Shown: in pieces, positions 1 through 8,966 of the stretch
Layout: each line of letters begins with the position of its first letter
How positions within the stretch are numbered: the first letter of the stretch is position 1
Assembly (NCBI GenBank): GCA_045579705.1
Contig: JAZNMP010000028.1
Location: 7,938 to 71,937 of the forward strand
Source: Lachnocurva sp045579705
Lineage (GTDB): Bacteria > Bacillota > Clostridia > Lachnospirales > Lachnospiraceae
Direction of reading: 5' to 3'
DNA length: 64,000 nt
The notes under the pieces: model-generated
What the model was told of the DNA's origin: nothing
Databases searched by the model: none
Seen by the model: only the letters and a program-made list of their open reading frames with translations
Position numbers and translations under genes: made by a program

Positions 1-23
1 ATTCATTAGAGTTTTAGTAATGA

Positions 24-150
24 TATAACTCAGTCGGTGTACAAGCTCCGACTGAGTTATACGCTCCGCGAGGATGCGCACGGATTCGGACAGGAATTTG
101 TCTGCTGAAGCAGACCCGAATCCGGCGCGCAAGACTCGCGAGCGAGTCTT
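24..150. repeat. GC-rich cluster of three nested stem-loops
   Basis: Three perfect or near-perfect inverted repeats follow one another just past the glgP stop codon. The first pairs 24-37 with 48-61 (14 bp). The second pairs 81-89 with 116-124 and holds an inner hairpin, 100-105 with 110-115. The third pairs 131-139 with 142-150 (9 bp, two-base loop). The segment is clearly richer in G and C than the genes beside it. None of the stems is followed by a clear T-run, so they are not ordinary terminators. It may be a dispersed palindromic repeat or a structured RNA 3' end that protects the glgP transcript. No copy was seen elsewhere in the window. Confidence 0.6.
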
Positions 151-160
151 GACATATTAT

Positions 161-2431
161 CTATCTAAGCTTCCAGATTTCCTCATTGTACTGCGCTATA
201 GTTCTATCACTTGAGAAAAAACCTGCCTTTGAAATATTTATTAGTGCCTTCCTATTCCAAGTTTTCTTATCTTCGTAATCAGCAAAGACTTTTTCCTTTA
301 TTTCGATGTATTCTTTGAGATCCAGTAAAGTCATAAAGTAATCTTTAGAGATTAGTTCTTTATACAATCTCTCGAGATGTTCTTCTTTACCACCAGCCTT
401 CATAATCTCATCCGATACGATGAAATCAACCAGGCGTTTAATCTCTGGTTTTTCATAATACTCCTTTGAAACATATCCTGCATCCTGGTAAAGCTTGATG
501 ACCTTGTCCTTCTTCTCACCAAAGATATAGATGTTATCCTCGCCAACCAGATCTCTGATTTCTACATTTGCACCATCCTCTGTACCGAGAGTAAGTGCAC
601 CATTCAACATAAACTTCATGTTAGATGTTCCTGAAGCTTCCTTTGAAGCCAGTGAAATCTGCTCGGAGATATCAGCTGCTGGAATAATTTTTCCTGCATA
701 AGTTACGTTATAGTTTTCAGCCATAACGACTCTAAAATATGGAGCGACTTCCGGATCGTTCTTTGTAAGCTCGGACAAGCAAAGAATCAGATGAATAATA
801 TCTTTTGCAATCGTGTAAGCAGGAGCTGCCTTTGCACCAAAGATCATCGTAATAGGAGTCTTTGGCTTGTTTCCAGCCTTGATGTCGAGGTATTTATAGA
901 TAGCATACAAACAGTTCATCTGCTGCCTCTTGTACTCATGCAATCTCTTTACCTGAACATCATAAATAGAATCAGTATTAATAACTTCGCCCTGAGTCTT
1001 CTTCATATAATCAGCCAGCGCTTTCTTGTTCTCATGTTTGATGTTCTCGAGTGCATTCAAAACATCATCCGATTCGGCATACTTCATAAGGCCTTCAAGT
1101 TTCTCGGCATCTTTAATAAACTCATCGCCGATCAACTCCTTAATCTTTGCTGTCAAAAGCGGATTAGCATGTACCAGCCATCTTCTAAATGTGATTCCGT
1201 TAGTCTTGTTATTAAATTTCTCCGGATAAAGCTTATAGAAGTTTGCAAGCTCTGTATCCTCAAGAATCTGTGTATGTAGAGCCGCTACTCCATTTACAGA
1301 ATATCCATAATGGATATCCATATGAGCCATATGTACTCTATCATTATCATCTATAATGCGAACTGACTTATCTTCGTATTTTTCTCTTACACGGTTATCC
1401 AACTCTCGGATGATAGGAAGCAGATGTGGCACTACCTCCTCGAGATAATCAATCGGCCATTTTTCCAAAGCCTCTGCCAAAATAGTGTGATTTGTATACG
1501 CACAGGTTCTGGAAACCACATCGATAGCTTCGTCCATCTTGAATCCTTCGATCTGAAGCAAACGAATCAACTCAGGGATTACCATAGATGGATGTGTATC
1601 ATTGATTTGAATAGCGACATGCTTATCAAGTTCATGAAGATCAACCCCACGGTCCTTCATCTCTTTCAGGATTAGCTGAGCACCATTTGAAACCATGAAA
1701 TACTGCTGATAAATACGAAGGAGCAGCCCTTCTCGATCACTGTCATCCGGATAAAGGAACAAAGTCAGATTCTTCTTAATATCCTTCTTATCAAAATCAA
1801 TAGAATCTTCGCCAACGATTCCATCGTCTACGCTCTCTAAATCAAATAGATGAAGTTTATTAATAGTTCCAGACTTATAGCCAGGAATATCAATATCATA
1901 CATTACAGATTTCACATCGCCGTTTCTAAAAGGTACTACGAAAGATACGCCCTCTCTTTTTTCAAGCCAGCTATCCTTCTCAATCCATGGATTCTTAACT
2001 TCCTGCTGAAGATTCTCTGAAAAAATCTGTCTAAATAATCCATAGTGGTAATTCAATCCAATTCCATCTCCAGGGAGATTTAATGTTGCTATAGAATCCA
2101 GAAAACAAGCTGCAAGTCTTCCCAATCCACCATTTCCGAGAGATGGCTCGAGCTCAATCTCTTCGATTTCTTCGAGATTCTTTCCATGTGCAAACAAAAC
2201 CTCTTTCACATCATCGTAAAGTCCCAGATTAATCAGGTTGTTCGAAAGCAGTTTACCCATCAGAAACTCTGCTGAGATATAGTACAATTTCTTCTGACCG
2301 CTTACTGCATGATGGCGCTCTAATTCATCCTTTGTCATATTCATCAGTACATCAAACAGTTCGATATCTGTACTTTCGCTGATTCCATGTCCATACTTCT
2401 GTTTTAATAGGCCTTCTAATCTCTGTTCCAT
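161..2431 (-). CDS. glgP: Glycogen/starch/maltodextrin phosphorylase
   Basis: This 756-residue protein has the usual length of bacterial glycogen phosphorylases (GT35). The enzyme removes glucose-1-phosphate from the ends of alpha-1,4-glucans in the cytoplasm, using pyridoxal phosphate. The PLP lysine lies in the conserved EASGTSNMKF stretch near the C-terminal third, followed by NGALTLGTEDGAN; VKRLHEYKRQQMN is the other strong family signature. The gene follows malQ by 14 bases and is very likely the second gene of a malQ-glgP operon, so debranched or transferred chains pass directly between the two enzymes. Substrate choice between glycogen and maltodextrin cannot be read from the sequence. 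Confidence 0.95.
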   Translation of the reverse strand: MEQRLEGLLKQKYGHGISESTDIELFDVLMNMTKDELERHHAVSGQKKLYYISAEFLMGKLLSNNLINLGLYDDVKEVLFAHGKNLEEIEEIELEPSLGNGGLGRLAACFLDSIATLNLPGDGIGLNYHYGLFRQIFSENLQQEVKNPWIEKDSWLEKREGVSFVVPFRNGDVKSVMYDIDIPGYKSGTINKLHLFDLESVDDGIVGEDSIDFDKKDIKKNLTLFLYPDDSDREGLLLRIYQQYFMVSNGAQLILKEMKDRGVDLHELDKHVAIQINDTHPSMVIPELIRLLQIEGFKMDEAIDVVSRTCAYTNHTILAEALEKWPIDYLEEVVPHLLPIIRELDNRVREKYEDKSVRIIDDNDRVHMAHMDIHYGYSVNGVAALHTQILEDTELANFYKLYPEKFNNKTNGITFRRWLVHANPLLTAKIKELIGDEFIKDAEKLEGLMKYAESDDVLNALENIKHENKKALADYMKKTQGEVINTDSIYDVQVKRLHEYKRQQMNCLYAIYKYLDIKAGNKPKTPITMIFGAKAAPAYTIAKDIIHLILCLSELTKNDPEVAPYFRVVMAENYNVTYAGKIIPAADISEQISLASKEASGTSNMKFMLNGALTLGTEDGANVEIRDLVGEDNIYIFGEKKDKVIKLYQDAGYVSKEYYEKPEIKRLVDFIVSDEIMKAGGKEEHLERLYKELISKDYFMTLLDLKEYIEIKEKVFADYEDKKTWNRKALINISKAGFFSSDRTIAQYNEEIWKLR

Positions 2432-2445
2432 ATTTTCCCCTTCGT

Positions 2446-3948
2446 CTATCTACGATACAACTTTGTTTCCTTAGCAATCCTCTCTGAGAGCATGCTATTC
2501 ATCGCGCTTTCTCTCATACGCCAGATCCAGTTATTACCTAGCGTAGATGGAATATTAATACGTGCGCTATCATCCAATCTCAAATAATCCTGCAAAGGAA
2601 TTACAGCCAAATCAGCCGGTGATGACAAGGCACTTCTTACTACACCATCTACTACGCTATTCAGGCTAAACCTGTTAGCGCTGACGTAATCTGAAACATA
2701 ACGATAAGTCTCTTTATCTAATGTCTTTAACCAACCCTTTACTGTAGAGTTATCATGCGTTCCTGTATATACCACGCAATTATGCGGATACATAAATGGC
2801 AGAAAATCATTTATCTCTTCAGAGTCTCTATCATCAAAAGCGAATTCGACAATCTTCATATTCGCAAAGCCTGTATCTCTAACCAGCTTTCTGACAGAAT
2901 CTGTAACAAAACCCAAATCCTCAGCTATGATATCTGTCTTCGTCTCTTCCAACACTGGTTTCAATGCTTCAAAGAGCTTCATTCCAGGGCCTTTTCTCCA
3001 AATGCCATTTACTGCATCCGGAGCATCGGCATCTATCGAATAGAATTCATCAAATCCTCTAAAATGATCGATTCTGATTACATCATACCACTCTGCACAC
3101 TTTCTGATTCTTTTTTTCCACCAATCAAAATCTGTTTTCTCGTGGTAGTCCCATGCATAGATAGGATTTCCCCACAACTGACCTTTCACCGCAAACGCAT
3201 CTGGTGGACATCCCGCTACATTTATAGCTGCGAGATCTTCATCGACCTCAAATAGCTCTTTTTCAGCCCATACATCCGAACTATCTCCAGAAACATAGAT
3301 AGGAATATCTCCAATAATACGTATTCCTTTCGAATTTGCATAAGCTCTGAGCTTCTTCCACTGCTCATCGAACTTAAACTGAAGGAACTTAAAGAAACCG
3401 ATAGTATCAGAAAGTTTCTCTCTGTATTCTTTCATAGCTTCACTCTTACGCTGTCTGATATCTTCGTCCCAAAAGATAAGACTCCGATCTCCAAAGCAAC
3501 CCTTTACAGCCATGAACATACTATAATCATCAAGCCAATACTCATTTTCTCTTTCGAATGCAACATAAGATTTTGGCTTATTCTTCTTCCAATTATCATA
3601 GGCAAGCCTCAGAACCTTAAATCTTTTTTCATACAACTCGCCATAATGAATGAAATCCTCACTATTTCTTACAGCATATTTTTCGCAGTCTTCTTCAGCC
3701 AACAATCCTTCTTTAACCAAAGCCTCTAAATCTATAAAGTATGGATTTCCTGCAAAAGTTGAAAAGGACTGATATGGTGAATCTCCATAACTAGTCGGGC
3801 CTAATGGCAAAATCTGCCATAGACTTTGTTTAGAATCCGCTAAAAAGTCAACAAATTCATAAGCTTCTTTTGTAAAGCCGCCTATTCCGTATTTTCCTGG
3901 CAAACTAAAGATTGGCATCAGTATGCCAGCCATTCTCTTACTTCCCAT
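2446..3948 (-). CDS. malQ: 4-alpha-glucanotransferase (amylomaltase, GH77)
   Basis: The 500-residue product matches the usual amylomaltase length and transfers alpha-1,4-glucan segments between maltodextrins in the cytoplasm. Family landmarks are LPLGPTSYGDSPYQSFSTFA near residue 50, the nucleophile Asp294 in RIDHFRGF, the acid/base Glu343 in IIAEDLG, and Asp399 in TGTHDNS. It is the first gene of the pair with glgP (14-base gap). The terminator of tRNA-Leu lies just upstream, so it must have its own promoter in 3949-4128; I could not pick a convincing -35/-10 there. Together with GlgP it would convert maltodextrins to glucose and glucose-1-phosphate. Confidence 0.95.
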   Translation of the reverse strand: MGSKRMAGILMPIFSLPGKYGIGGFTKEAYEFVDFLADSKQSLWQILPLGPTSYGDSPYQSFSTFAGNPYFIDLEALVKEGLLAEEDCEKYAVRNSEDFIHYGELYEKRFKVLRLAYDNWKKNKPKSYVAFERENEYWLDDYSMFMAVKGCFGDRSLIFWDEDIRQRKSEAMKEYREKLSDTIGFFKFLQFKFDEQWKKLRAYANSKGIRIIGDIPIYVSGDSSDVWAEKELFEVDEDLAAINVAGCPPDAFAVKGQLWGNPIYAWDYHEKTDFDWWKKRIRKCAEWYDVIRIDHFRGFDEFYSIDADAPDAVNGIWRKGPGMKLFEALKPVLEETKTDIIAEDLGFVTDSVRKLVRDTGFANMKIVEFAFDDRDSEEINDFLPFMYPHNCVVYTGTHDNSTVKGWLKTLDKETYRYVSDYVSANRFSLNSVVDGVVRSALSSPADLAVIPLQDYLRLDDSARINIPSTLGNNWIWRMRESAMNSMLSERIAKETKLYRR

Positions 3949-4128
3949 TATCTATCCCTCTGTAAATCTAAACTGCTGTATTCTGGCCATTGGTATCGTT
4001 TCCAATAAAACCATCTGTAGAATATCATCCCTATTATTAGATTTCAATACCCAATTTATATTTTAGTAATTATTACTTAATTCAGGTAGTAAATTTTGTA
4101 GAAAATGTTCAGAGATTATTTTTAGAAT

Positions 4129-4165
4129 AAAAAAAGATCAGACTGCATAAGCAATCTGACCTTTT
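4129..4165 (-). terminator. Terminator of tRNA-Leu
   Basis: On the minus strand an 11-bp stem with a TTAT loop (pairing allows two G-T pairs) is followed by seven T. It starts six bases after the tRNA-Leu 3' end. Confidence 0.9.
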
Positions 4166-4170
4166 CAGTA

Positions 4171-4254
4171 TGCTGGTGGCGGGGATCGAACCCGCACGGT
4201 GTCGCCACCACAGGATTTTAAGTCCTGCGCGTCTGCCAGTTCCGCCACACCAGC
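4171..4254 (-). tRNA. tRNA-Leu(TAA)
   Basis: The minus strand folds as an 84-nt class II tRNA: acceptor stem GCTGGTG/CACCAGC with discriminator A, anticodon stem CAGGA/TCCTG with loop CTTAAAA giving anticodon TAA, a long variable arm and a TTCGATC T-loop. The CCA end is not encoded. It reads TTA and TTG codons. The gene stands alone between its own promoter and terminator. Confidence 0.97.
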
Positions 4255-4284
4255 ACGTGATAAATATCAATCACACGAGTAGGT

Positions 4285-4313
4285 ATTATATCATTATAAA
4301 CATCATATTTCAA
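4285..4313 (-). promoter_or_regulatory. Promoter of tRNA-Leu
   Basis: The minus strand carries TTGAAA (4313-4308), a 17-base spacer and a perfect TATAAT (4290-4285), about 30 bases before the tRNA start. This is a strong housekeeping-type promoter. Confidence 0.85.
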
Positions 4314-4321
4314 GCAAAACT

Positions 4322-6361
4322 CTACATTTCTCTCTTCCACTTAAAGACACAAGCTTCATCCTTTGCCAGATGAACTACAATATGTCCATCCTGTACATCT
4401 TTATGCTTCGGCATAATAGAATGGCCTCGATAATTCGTCATCATAACCAGCTTCATCTTCGTGTCATCCATAACTCCAGCCTTCCATACCGGAATCTTTT
4501 CTTCCTGATCACTTCCGCTGGTTCCAACCACTACCACGAAAACTTCATCTTTATAGATTCTCGCATAGCTTACGAGATTTTGATGACATTCCAGGAACAT
4601 AAGCGACCCCAGTTTCAATGTATCGCTATTCTTATGTATCAATGTCATATCTCTATGGAAATCGAGGATTCTCCTGTCCTCTCTTCCCCATGGATAAGTA
4701 CGTCGATTATCCGGATCTGTAAAACCGCATACACCAGCTTCATCTCCATAATACAAAGTAGGAGCGCCTGGCCAGGTCATAAGCATCACAACAGCCTGCT
4801 TTAAAACTGCAGGATTTACATCTTCCTCAGCAGCTCTACTTCCAAGCTCACTTACTCTTCCGACCTTGTGATTCGTTCTGGTCAAAAATCTGGAATGATC
4901 ATGGTTTGAAAGCTGGTTCATAGAGCTATATATAGACGGAGCATTAAGCTCTGCCATCCTATATCTCATCGTATCTTCAAACTGTTTTCCATTTCCTAAG
5001 GCAGCCTGATGAAACTCGTCACTATGTTTTTCCATTCCCGTCAGGAAGAAAGTCACCGGCTCCATAAACGCATCATAGTTCATGATGGTATCCCATTCAT
5101 CACCCTGTAACCAGGCTTTCGGGTCGCCATAATGCTCTGCAAAGATTACAGCATTCGGATTAGCACTTCTAACTTCTCTTCTGAAACGCTTCCAGAATTT
5201 ATGGTTAAACTCTTCGCTATGTCCTAAATCAGCCGCTACATCAAGTCTCCAGCCATCAACATTATATGGAGGAGAGACCCATTTCTTTGCGACTTCCATA
5301 ATCTTGTTCTGAAGCGCCTTCGAATTCTCGTAATTCAGCTTTGGCAGGGTGTCATATCCCCACCAGCCATCATAGCCACCGTTGTATGGCCAGGCCTTGT
5401 CATCATAGAAATGGAAAAAATTATGATAAGGGCTATCCTTATCTATATATGCGCCCTTCGAGAAGCCCTCTATTCCCTCATATATCCGTTCTCTGTCCAA
5501 CCACTTATTAAACGAGCCGCAGTGATTAAAGACGCCGTCTATGATGATTTTAAAGCCTCTCTCATGCGCTTCACTAACGAAATCAGCAAAGAACTGATTA
5601 GACGCTTCTAAGTTTTCATTGTTACATACTCTGGTCTGATATTTAGATGCCTTTTTGTTATCAAATTCTCCCACAGGAAGGACTTCGCCTCCCTCGTTCT
5701 TAATCAGCGTCAAATGAGGATCTACGTATTCATAGTCCTGTGTATCATATTTATGATTAGAAGGCGATACGAACAAAGGGTTAAAGTAGATAACTTCAAC
5801 TCCTATACTTTTCAAGTAATCAAACTTCTGGCGCACCCCTTCCAAATCTCCGCCATAGAAATTTCCTATATCGAGATTCTTCGGATCTTCACTCCAATCA
5901 TCAATATAAGTTGCCAATTGTCCTACATATGAATATTCATTTGTAACTACATCGTTTGAGGGATCGCCATTGTAGAATCTATCTACCATGATTTGATATA
6001 TGATAGCGCCATGCATCCATGTCGGAACATAGAAGCCCGGCACCAGAGAAAAATAGTATTCACTTCGCAGATTATCTGAAACACCCAACTTATCGTAGAA
6101 CACTTCCTCATCTCCGCAGGTAATACTAAAACAGTATTCAAATTTTTCGTCTGTCAAATAAATAGTAGTCTTATAAAAAGTGAAATATCCCTCATCTTTA
6201 AATTTACGCATAGGAATATTGCCAGTCTTTGTCATAAGAACCGGTGTACAATCATCCTCTTTCGCCACACGAATCTGTATAGTTACAGAACCGTCCTCCT
6301 CCGGCATCCAAGGACTCACATATTCAGTTGTACAATCACTAAATATAGCGTCTCTATTCAT
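4322..6361 (-). CDS. Cytoplasmic GH13 alpha-glucosidase/neopullulanase-type amylase
   Basis: This 679-residue protein has an N-terminal beta-sandwich (about 1-110) like those of cyclomaltodextrinases and neopullulanases, then a GH13 barrel starting at MHGAIIYQIMVDRFYNGDPS. Catalytic regions are visible: DGVFNH (Asp275), DGWRLDVA with nucleophile Asp374, FAEHYG with acid/base Glu409, and NHD with Asp488. No signal peptide is present, so it acts inside the cell on imported or stored maltodextrins. It is separated from ftsH by a terminator and has a second terminator-like hairpin in its own leader (6422-6450). Whether it prefers cyclodextrin, pullulan or linear maltodextrin is unknown. It complements malQ and glgP next door. 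Confidence 0.88.
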   Translation of the reverse strand: MNRDAIFSDCTTEYVSPWMPEEDGSVTIQIRVAKEDDCTPVLMTKTGNIPMRKFKDEGYFTFYKTTIYLTDEKFEYCFSITCGDEEVFYDKLGVSDNLRSEYYFSLVPGFYVPTWMHGAIIYQIMVDRFYNGDPSNDVVTNEYSYVGQLATYIDDWSEDPKNLDIGNFYGGDLEGVRQKFDYLKSIGVEVIYFNPLFVSPSNHKYDTQDYEYVDPHLTLIKNEGGEVLPVGEFDNKKASKYQTRVCNNENLEASNQFFADFVSEAHERGFKIIIDGVFNHCGSFNKWLDRERIYEGIEGFSKGAYIDKDSPYHNFFHFYDDKAWPYNGGYDGWWGYDTLPKLNYENSKALQNKIMEVAKKWVSPPYNVDGWRLDVAADLGHSEEFNHKFWKRFRREVRSANPNAVIFAEHYGDPKAWLQGDEWDTIMNYDAFMEPVTFFLTGMEKHSDEFHQAALGNGKQFEDTMRYRMAELNAPSIYSSMNQLSNHDHSRFLTRTNHKVGRVSELGSRAAEEDVNPAVLKQAVVMLMTWPGAPTLYYGDEAGVCGFTDPDNRRTYPWGREDRRILDFHRDMTLIHKNSDTLKLGSLMFLECHQNLVSYARIYKDEVFVVVVGTSGSDQEEKIPVWKAGVMDDTKMKLVMMTNYRGHSIMPKHKDVQDGHIVVHLAKDEACVFKWKREM

Positions 6362-6421
6362 CTTGTTCCCCTTTGTTTCGATAACCCTATTTTACAACTA
6401 TAAGAAATCATTTAAAAGCAC

Positions 6422-6450
6422 AAAAAAAGAACAGCCGACGATGGCTGTCC
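6422..6450 (-). terminator. Terminator-like hairpin in the leader of the GH13 gene
   Basis: On the minus strand an 8-bp stem (GGACAGCC with GGCTGTTC, one G-T pair) is followed by seven T. It lies about 60 bases upstream of the amylase start and about 85 bases downstream of the ftsH terminator. It could end a short transcript or act as an attenuator. Confidence 0.75.
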
Positions 6451-6532
6451 TTAGGAGAAGGTATTCTTACTATGGGGGTAGTAAAAATATATGTATTAGG
6501 GGTTTACAGTCATTATAATACCACCGGCCTAT

Positions 6533-6582
6533 AAAAAAGTCTGCACAAACATCCATAAATTTCTACGGATTGTTTGTGCAGA
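6533..6582 (-). terminator. Terminator of the ftsH operon
   Basis: A long stem of about 12 perfect base pairs at its base (6571-6582 with 6540-6551), extended inward with mismatches, is followed on the minus strand by CTTTTTT. It lies just past the ftsH stop. Confidence 0.9.
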
Positions 6583-6595
6583 TTTACCATGACAC

Positions 6596-8422
6596 TTATT
6601 TATCAAACAATGCTTCAAATTCTTCTCTTGTAATCTTCTCTTTTTCAAGAAGGAGATTAGCAGATGCATGAAGCACGTCCATATTATCCATTAAAAGCTT
6701 CTTTGCTTTCTCGTAGCAATCATCGATGATAGCCTTTACTTCCTGATCGATTTCTGTAGCTACAGCTTCACCATAAGGTCTCTGAGTAGCCAAATCCTTG
6801 CCCAGGAACACTTCATCATCATCACTACCATATGAAATCAGGCCCATCTTTTCAGACATACCATATCTCATAATCATATCTTTAGCTGTCTTTGTAGCAA
6901 CCTTAATATCATTTGAAGCACCAGTAGTAATATCATCAAAGATCAATTCTTCAGCAATTCGTCCACCCAGCGTAACCTGAATATCCTGAAGCATCTCTCC
7001 CTTTGTGCTGAACATCTGGTCTCTATCTGGAAGAGGCATAGTATAACCAGCCGCTCCTACACCTGTAGGGATGATAGAAACTGTGTAAACAGGTCCTACA
7101 TCCGGAAGGAGATGGAAAAGAATAGCATGTCCACTTTCATGGTATGCTGTAATCTTCTTCTCTTTCTCAGAGATAACACGGCTTCTCTTCTCAGAGCCGA
7201 TGCCTGTCTTTACAAAGGCATCTTCGATATCTTTTCTACTGATAAAAGCTCTAGAATCTCTAGCTGCTTCAATCGCAGCTTCATTTAACAGATTCTCCAG
7301 ATCTGCTCCTGTATAACCAGCTGTAGTTCTGGCAACCTTATTCAGATCGACATCATCTCCCAGAGGTTTGTTTGCAGCGTGCACTTTGAGAATTTCTTCT
7401 CTTTCTCCGATATCAGGTCTACGCACTGCAACCTTTCTATCAAAACGTCCAGGTCTCATAATCGCTGGATCCAGAATATCAACTCGGTTTGTCGCTGCCA
7501 TCACGATGATGCCTTCATTCTCGCTGAAACCGTCCATCTCTACGAGCATCTGATTCAAAGTCTGCTCTCTTTCATCATGGCTTCCACCCAAACCAGCTCC
7601 ACGCTTTCTGGCAACAGCATCGATCTCATCGATAAAGACTATACAAGGGGCATTCTTTTTTGCCTCAGCAAACAAATCTCTAACTCGGGATGCACCGACA
7701 CCGACGAACATTTCTACGAAGTCCGAACCGGAAATACTAAAGAATGGAACTCCAGCTTCACCCGCGATTGCCTTTGCCAGCAAAGTCTTACCTGTACCAG
7801 GAGGGCCTACGAGTAACATACCCTTAGGGATTCTAGCACCAACTTTTGTAAATTTCTCAGGTTCCTTCAGGAATTCTACAACTTCCTGAAGTTCTTCTTT
7901 TTCCTCTTTAAGTCCAGCTACATCCTTAAAACGAATCGTCATCTGATCCGCATTAGTTTTCTGCGCTCTGCTTTTTCCGAAATCGGACATCCTACTGCCG
8001 CCGGACTGACCGCCCTGCATAGCCATATTCTGTCCATTTATAATAGCCATGAACAGGATAAACATCACAGCTACAACGATAATCATAGGCAGAAGTGTCT
8101 GCATCCAGCCGTCCTTTGGAACATCCTGAACTACATAGGAAATATCATGATCCTGGAAGAGTTTCTCGATTTTGTTAACATCCGGAGTAACAGCAATAAT
8201 CTTTCCCTTATCACTCTTCCCTTTTAACTCGAATTCAACTGAACCAGTAGGCACCTGAGCATTCTGAATGATTTTAACATTCTTAAGAGTATCGTTCTTT
8301 ACAGCGTGCTCTAATGTCTGATAATCACAATTTGATGTAGTTCTAGTCGTACTGAGCATCCACATCACGAATACTATCGCAACGATTAATAAATATACGC
8401 CTAACCCTCTTGACTTCTTCAC
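6596..8422 (-). CDS. ftsH: ATP-dependent zinc metalloprotease FtsH
   Basis: The 608-residue membrane protease degrades misassembled membrane proteins and regulatory proteins. An N-terminal membrane segment (about 7-24) and a second near 113-130 flank an extracytoplasmic loop. The AAA module shows Walker A GPPGTGKT, Walker B CIVFIDEIDA and the second region of homology with MRPGRFDR. The protease site is HESGH. A Gly/Gln/Met-rich linker joins membrane and AAA parts. It is the last gene of the rqcP-divIC-tilS-hpt-ftsH run, an order conserved in Firmicutes, and lies 19 bases after hpt. Confidence 0.98.
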   Translation of the reverse strand: MKKSRGLGVYLLIVAIVFVMWMLSTTRTTSNCDYQTLEHAVKNDTLKNVKIIQNAQVPTGSVEFELKGKSDKGKIIAVTPDVNKIEKLFQDHDISYVVQDVPKDGWMQTLLPMIIVVAVMFILFMAIINGQNMAMQGGQSGGSRMSDFGKSRAQKTNADQMTIRFKDVAGLKEEKEELQEVVEFLKEPEKFTKVGARIPKGMLLVGPPGTGKTLLAKAIAGEAGVPFFSISGSDFVEMFVGVGASRVRDLFAEAKKNAPCIVFIDEIDAVARKRGAGLGGSHDEREQTLNQMLVEMDGFSENEGIIVMAATNRVDILDPAIMRPGRFDRKVAVRRPDIGEREEILKVHAANKPLGDDVDLNKVARTTAGYTGADLENLLNEAAIEAARDSRAFISRKDIEDAFVKTGIGSEKRSRVISEKEKKITAYHESGHAILFHLLPDVGPVYTVSIIPTGVGAAGYTMPLPDRDQMFSTKGEMLQDIQVTLGGRIAEELIFDDITTGASNDIKVATKTAKDMIMRYGMSEKMGLISYGSDDDEVFLGKDLATQRPYGEAVATEIDQEVKAIIDDCYEKAKKLLMDNMDVLHASANLLLEKEKITREEFEALFDK

Positions 8423-8441
8423 CTCTGCCTCCTAACGATTA

Positions 8442-8966
8442 TTAGTCCATTTCTACCACACCGATATATGGAAGGTTTCTGTATTTCTGGTCATAATCCA
8501 AACCATATCCAACTACAAATTCATCAGGAATAGTAAATCCTGTGTAATCTACGTTTACGTCAACTTCTCTTCTATCCGGTTTATCAAGCATAGTACAAAG
8601 CTTTACCGAATTAGCCTTTTTCTCAACGAAATACTCCTGAAGGAAATTCAAAGTATTTCCACTATCTATGATGTCTTCTACTACGAGCACATCTCTACCA
8701 GCCGGATCCATATCCAGTTCCTTTGTAACCTTTACATCACCAGAGGAAACAGTTCCTGCGCCGTAGCTAGATGTAGCCATGAAATCGATAACTACGTCTG
8801 TTGTAATTCTCTTTGCAAGTTCCATAGCAAAGACAGCTGCGCCCTTTAGTATACAAACTAAATATACAGTCTTTCCTGCATAATCTTTACTAATCTCTTC
8901 TCCGAGTTCTCTAATCCTTTTGTCCAAATCCTCTTCAGGAAGCATAACTCGAATCTTTTCACTCAT
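8442..8966 (-). CDS. hpt: Hypoxanthine phosphoribosyltransferase
   Basis: The enzyme salvages hypoxanthine and guanine to IMP and GMP using PRPP. The PRPP loop is VLVVEDIIDSGNTL and the length (174 residues from the chosen start) is typical. A longer frame begins six codons upstream (8984), but the ATG at 8966 is preceded by AGGAGAAAAGAAA, a good ribosome site, and overlaps the tilS stop by only 8 bases, so I chose it. The overlap implies translational coupling with tilS; hpt and tilS sit together in many Firmicutes. Confidence 0.95.
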   Translation of the reverse strand: MSEKIRVMLPEEDLDKRIRELGEEISKDYAGKTVYLVCILKGAAVFAMELAKRITTDVVIDFMATSSYGAGTVSSGDVKVTKELDMDPAGRDVLVVEDIIDSGNTLNFLQEYFVEKKANSVKLCTMLDKPDRREVDVNVDYTGFTIPDEFVVGYGLDYDQKYRNLPYIGVVEMD

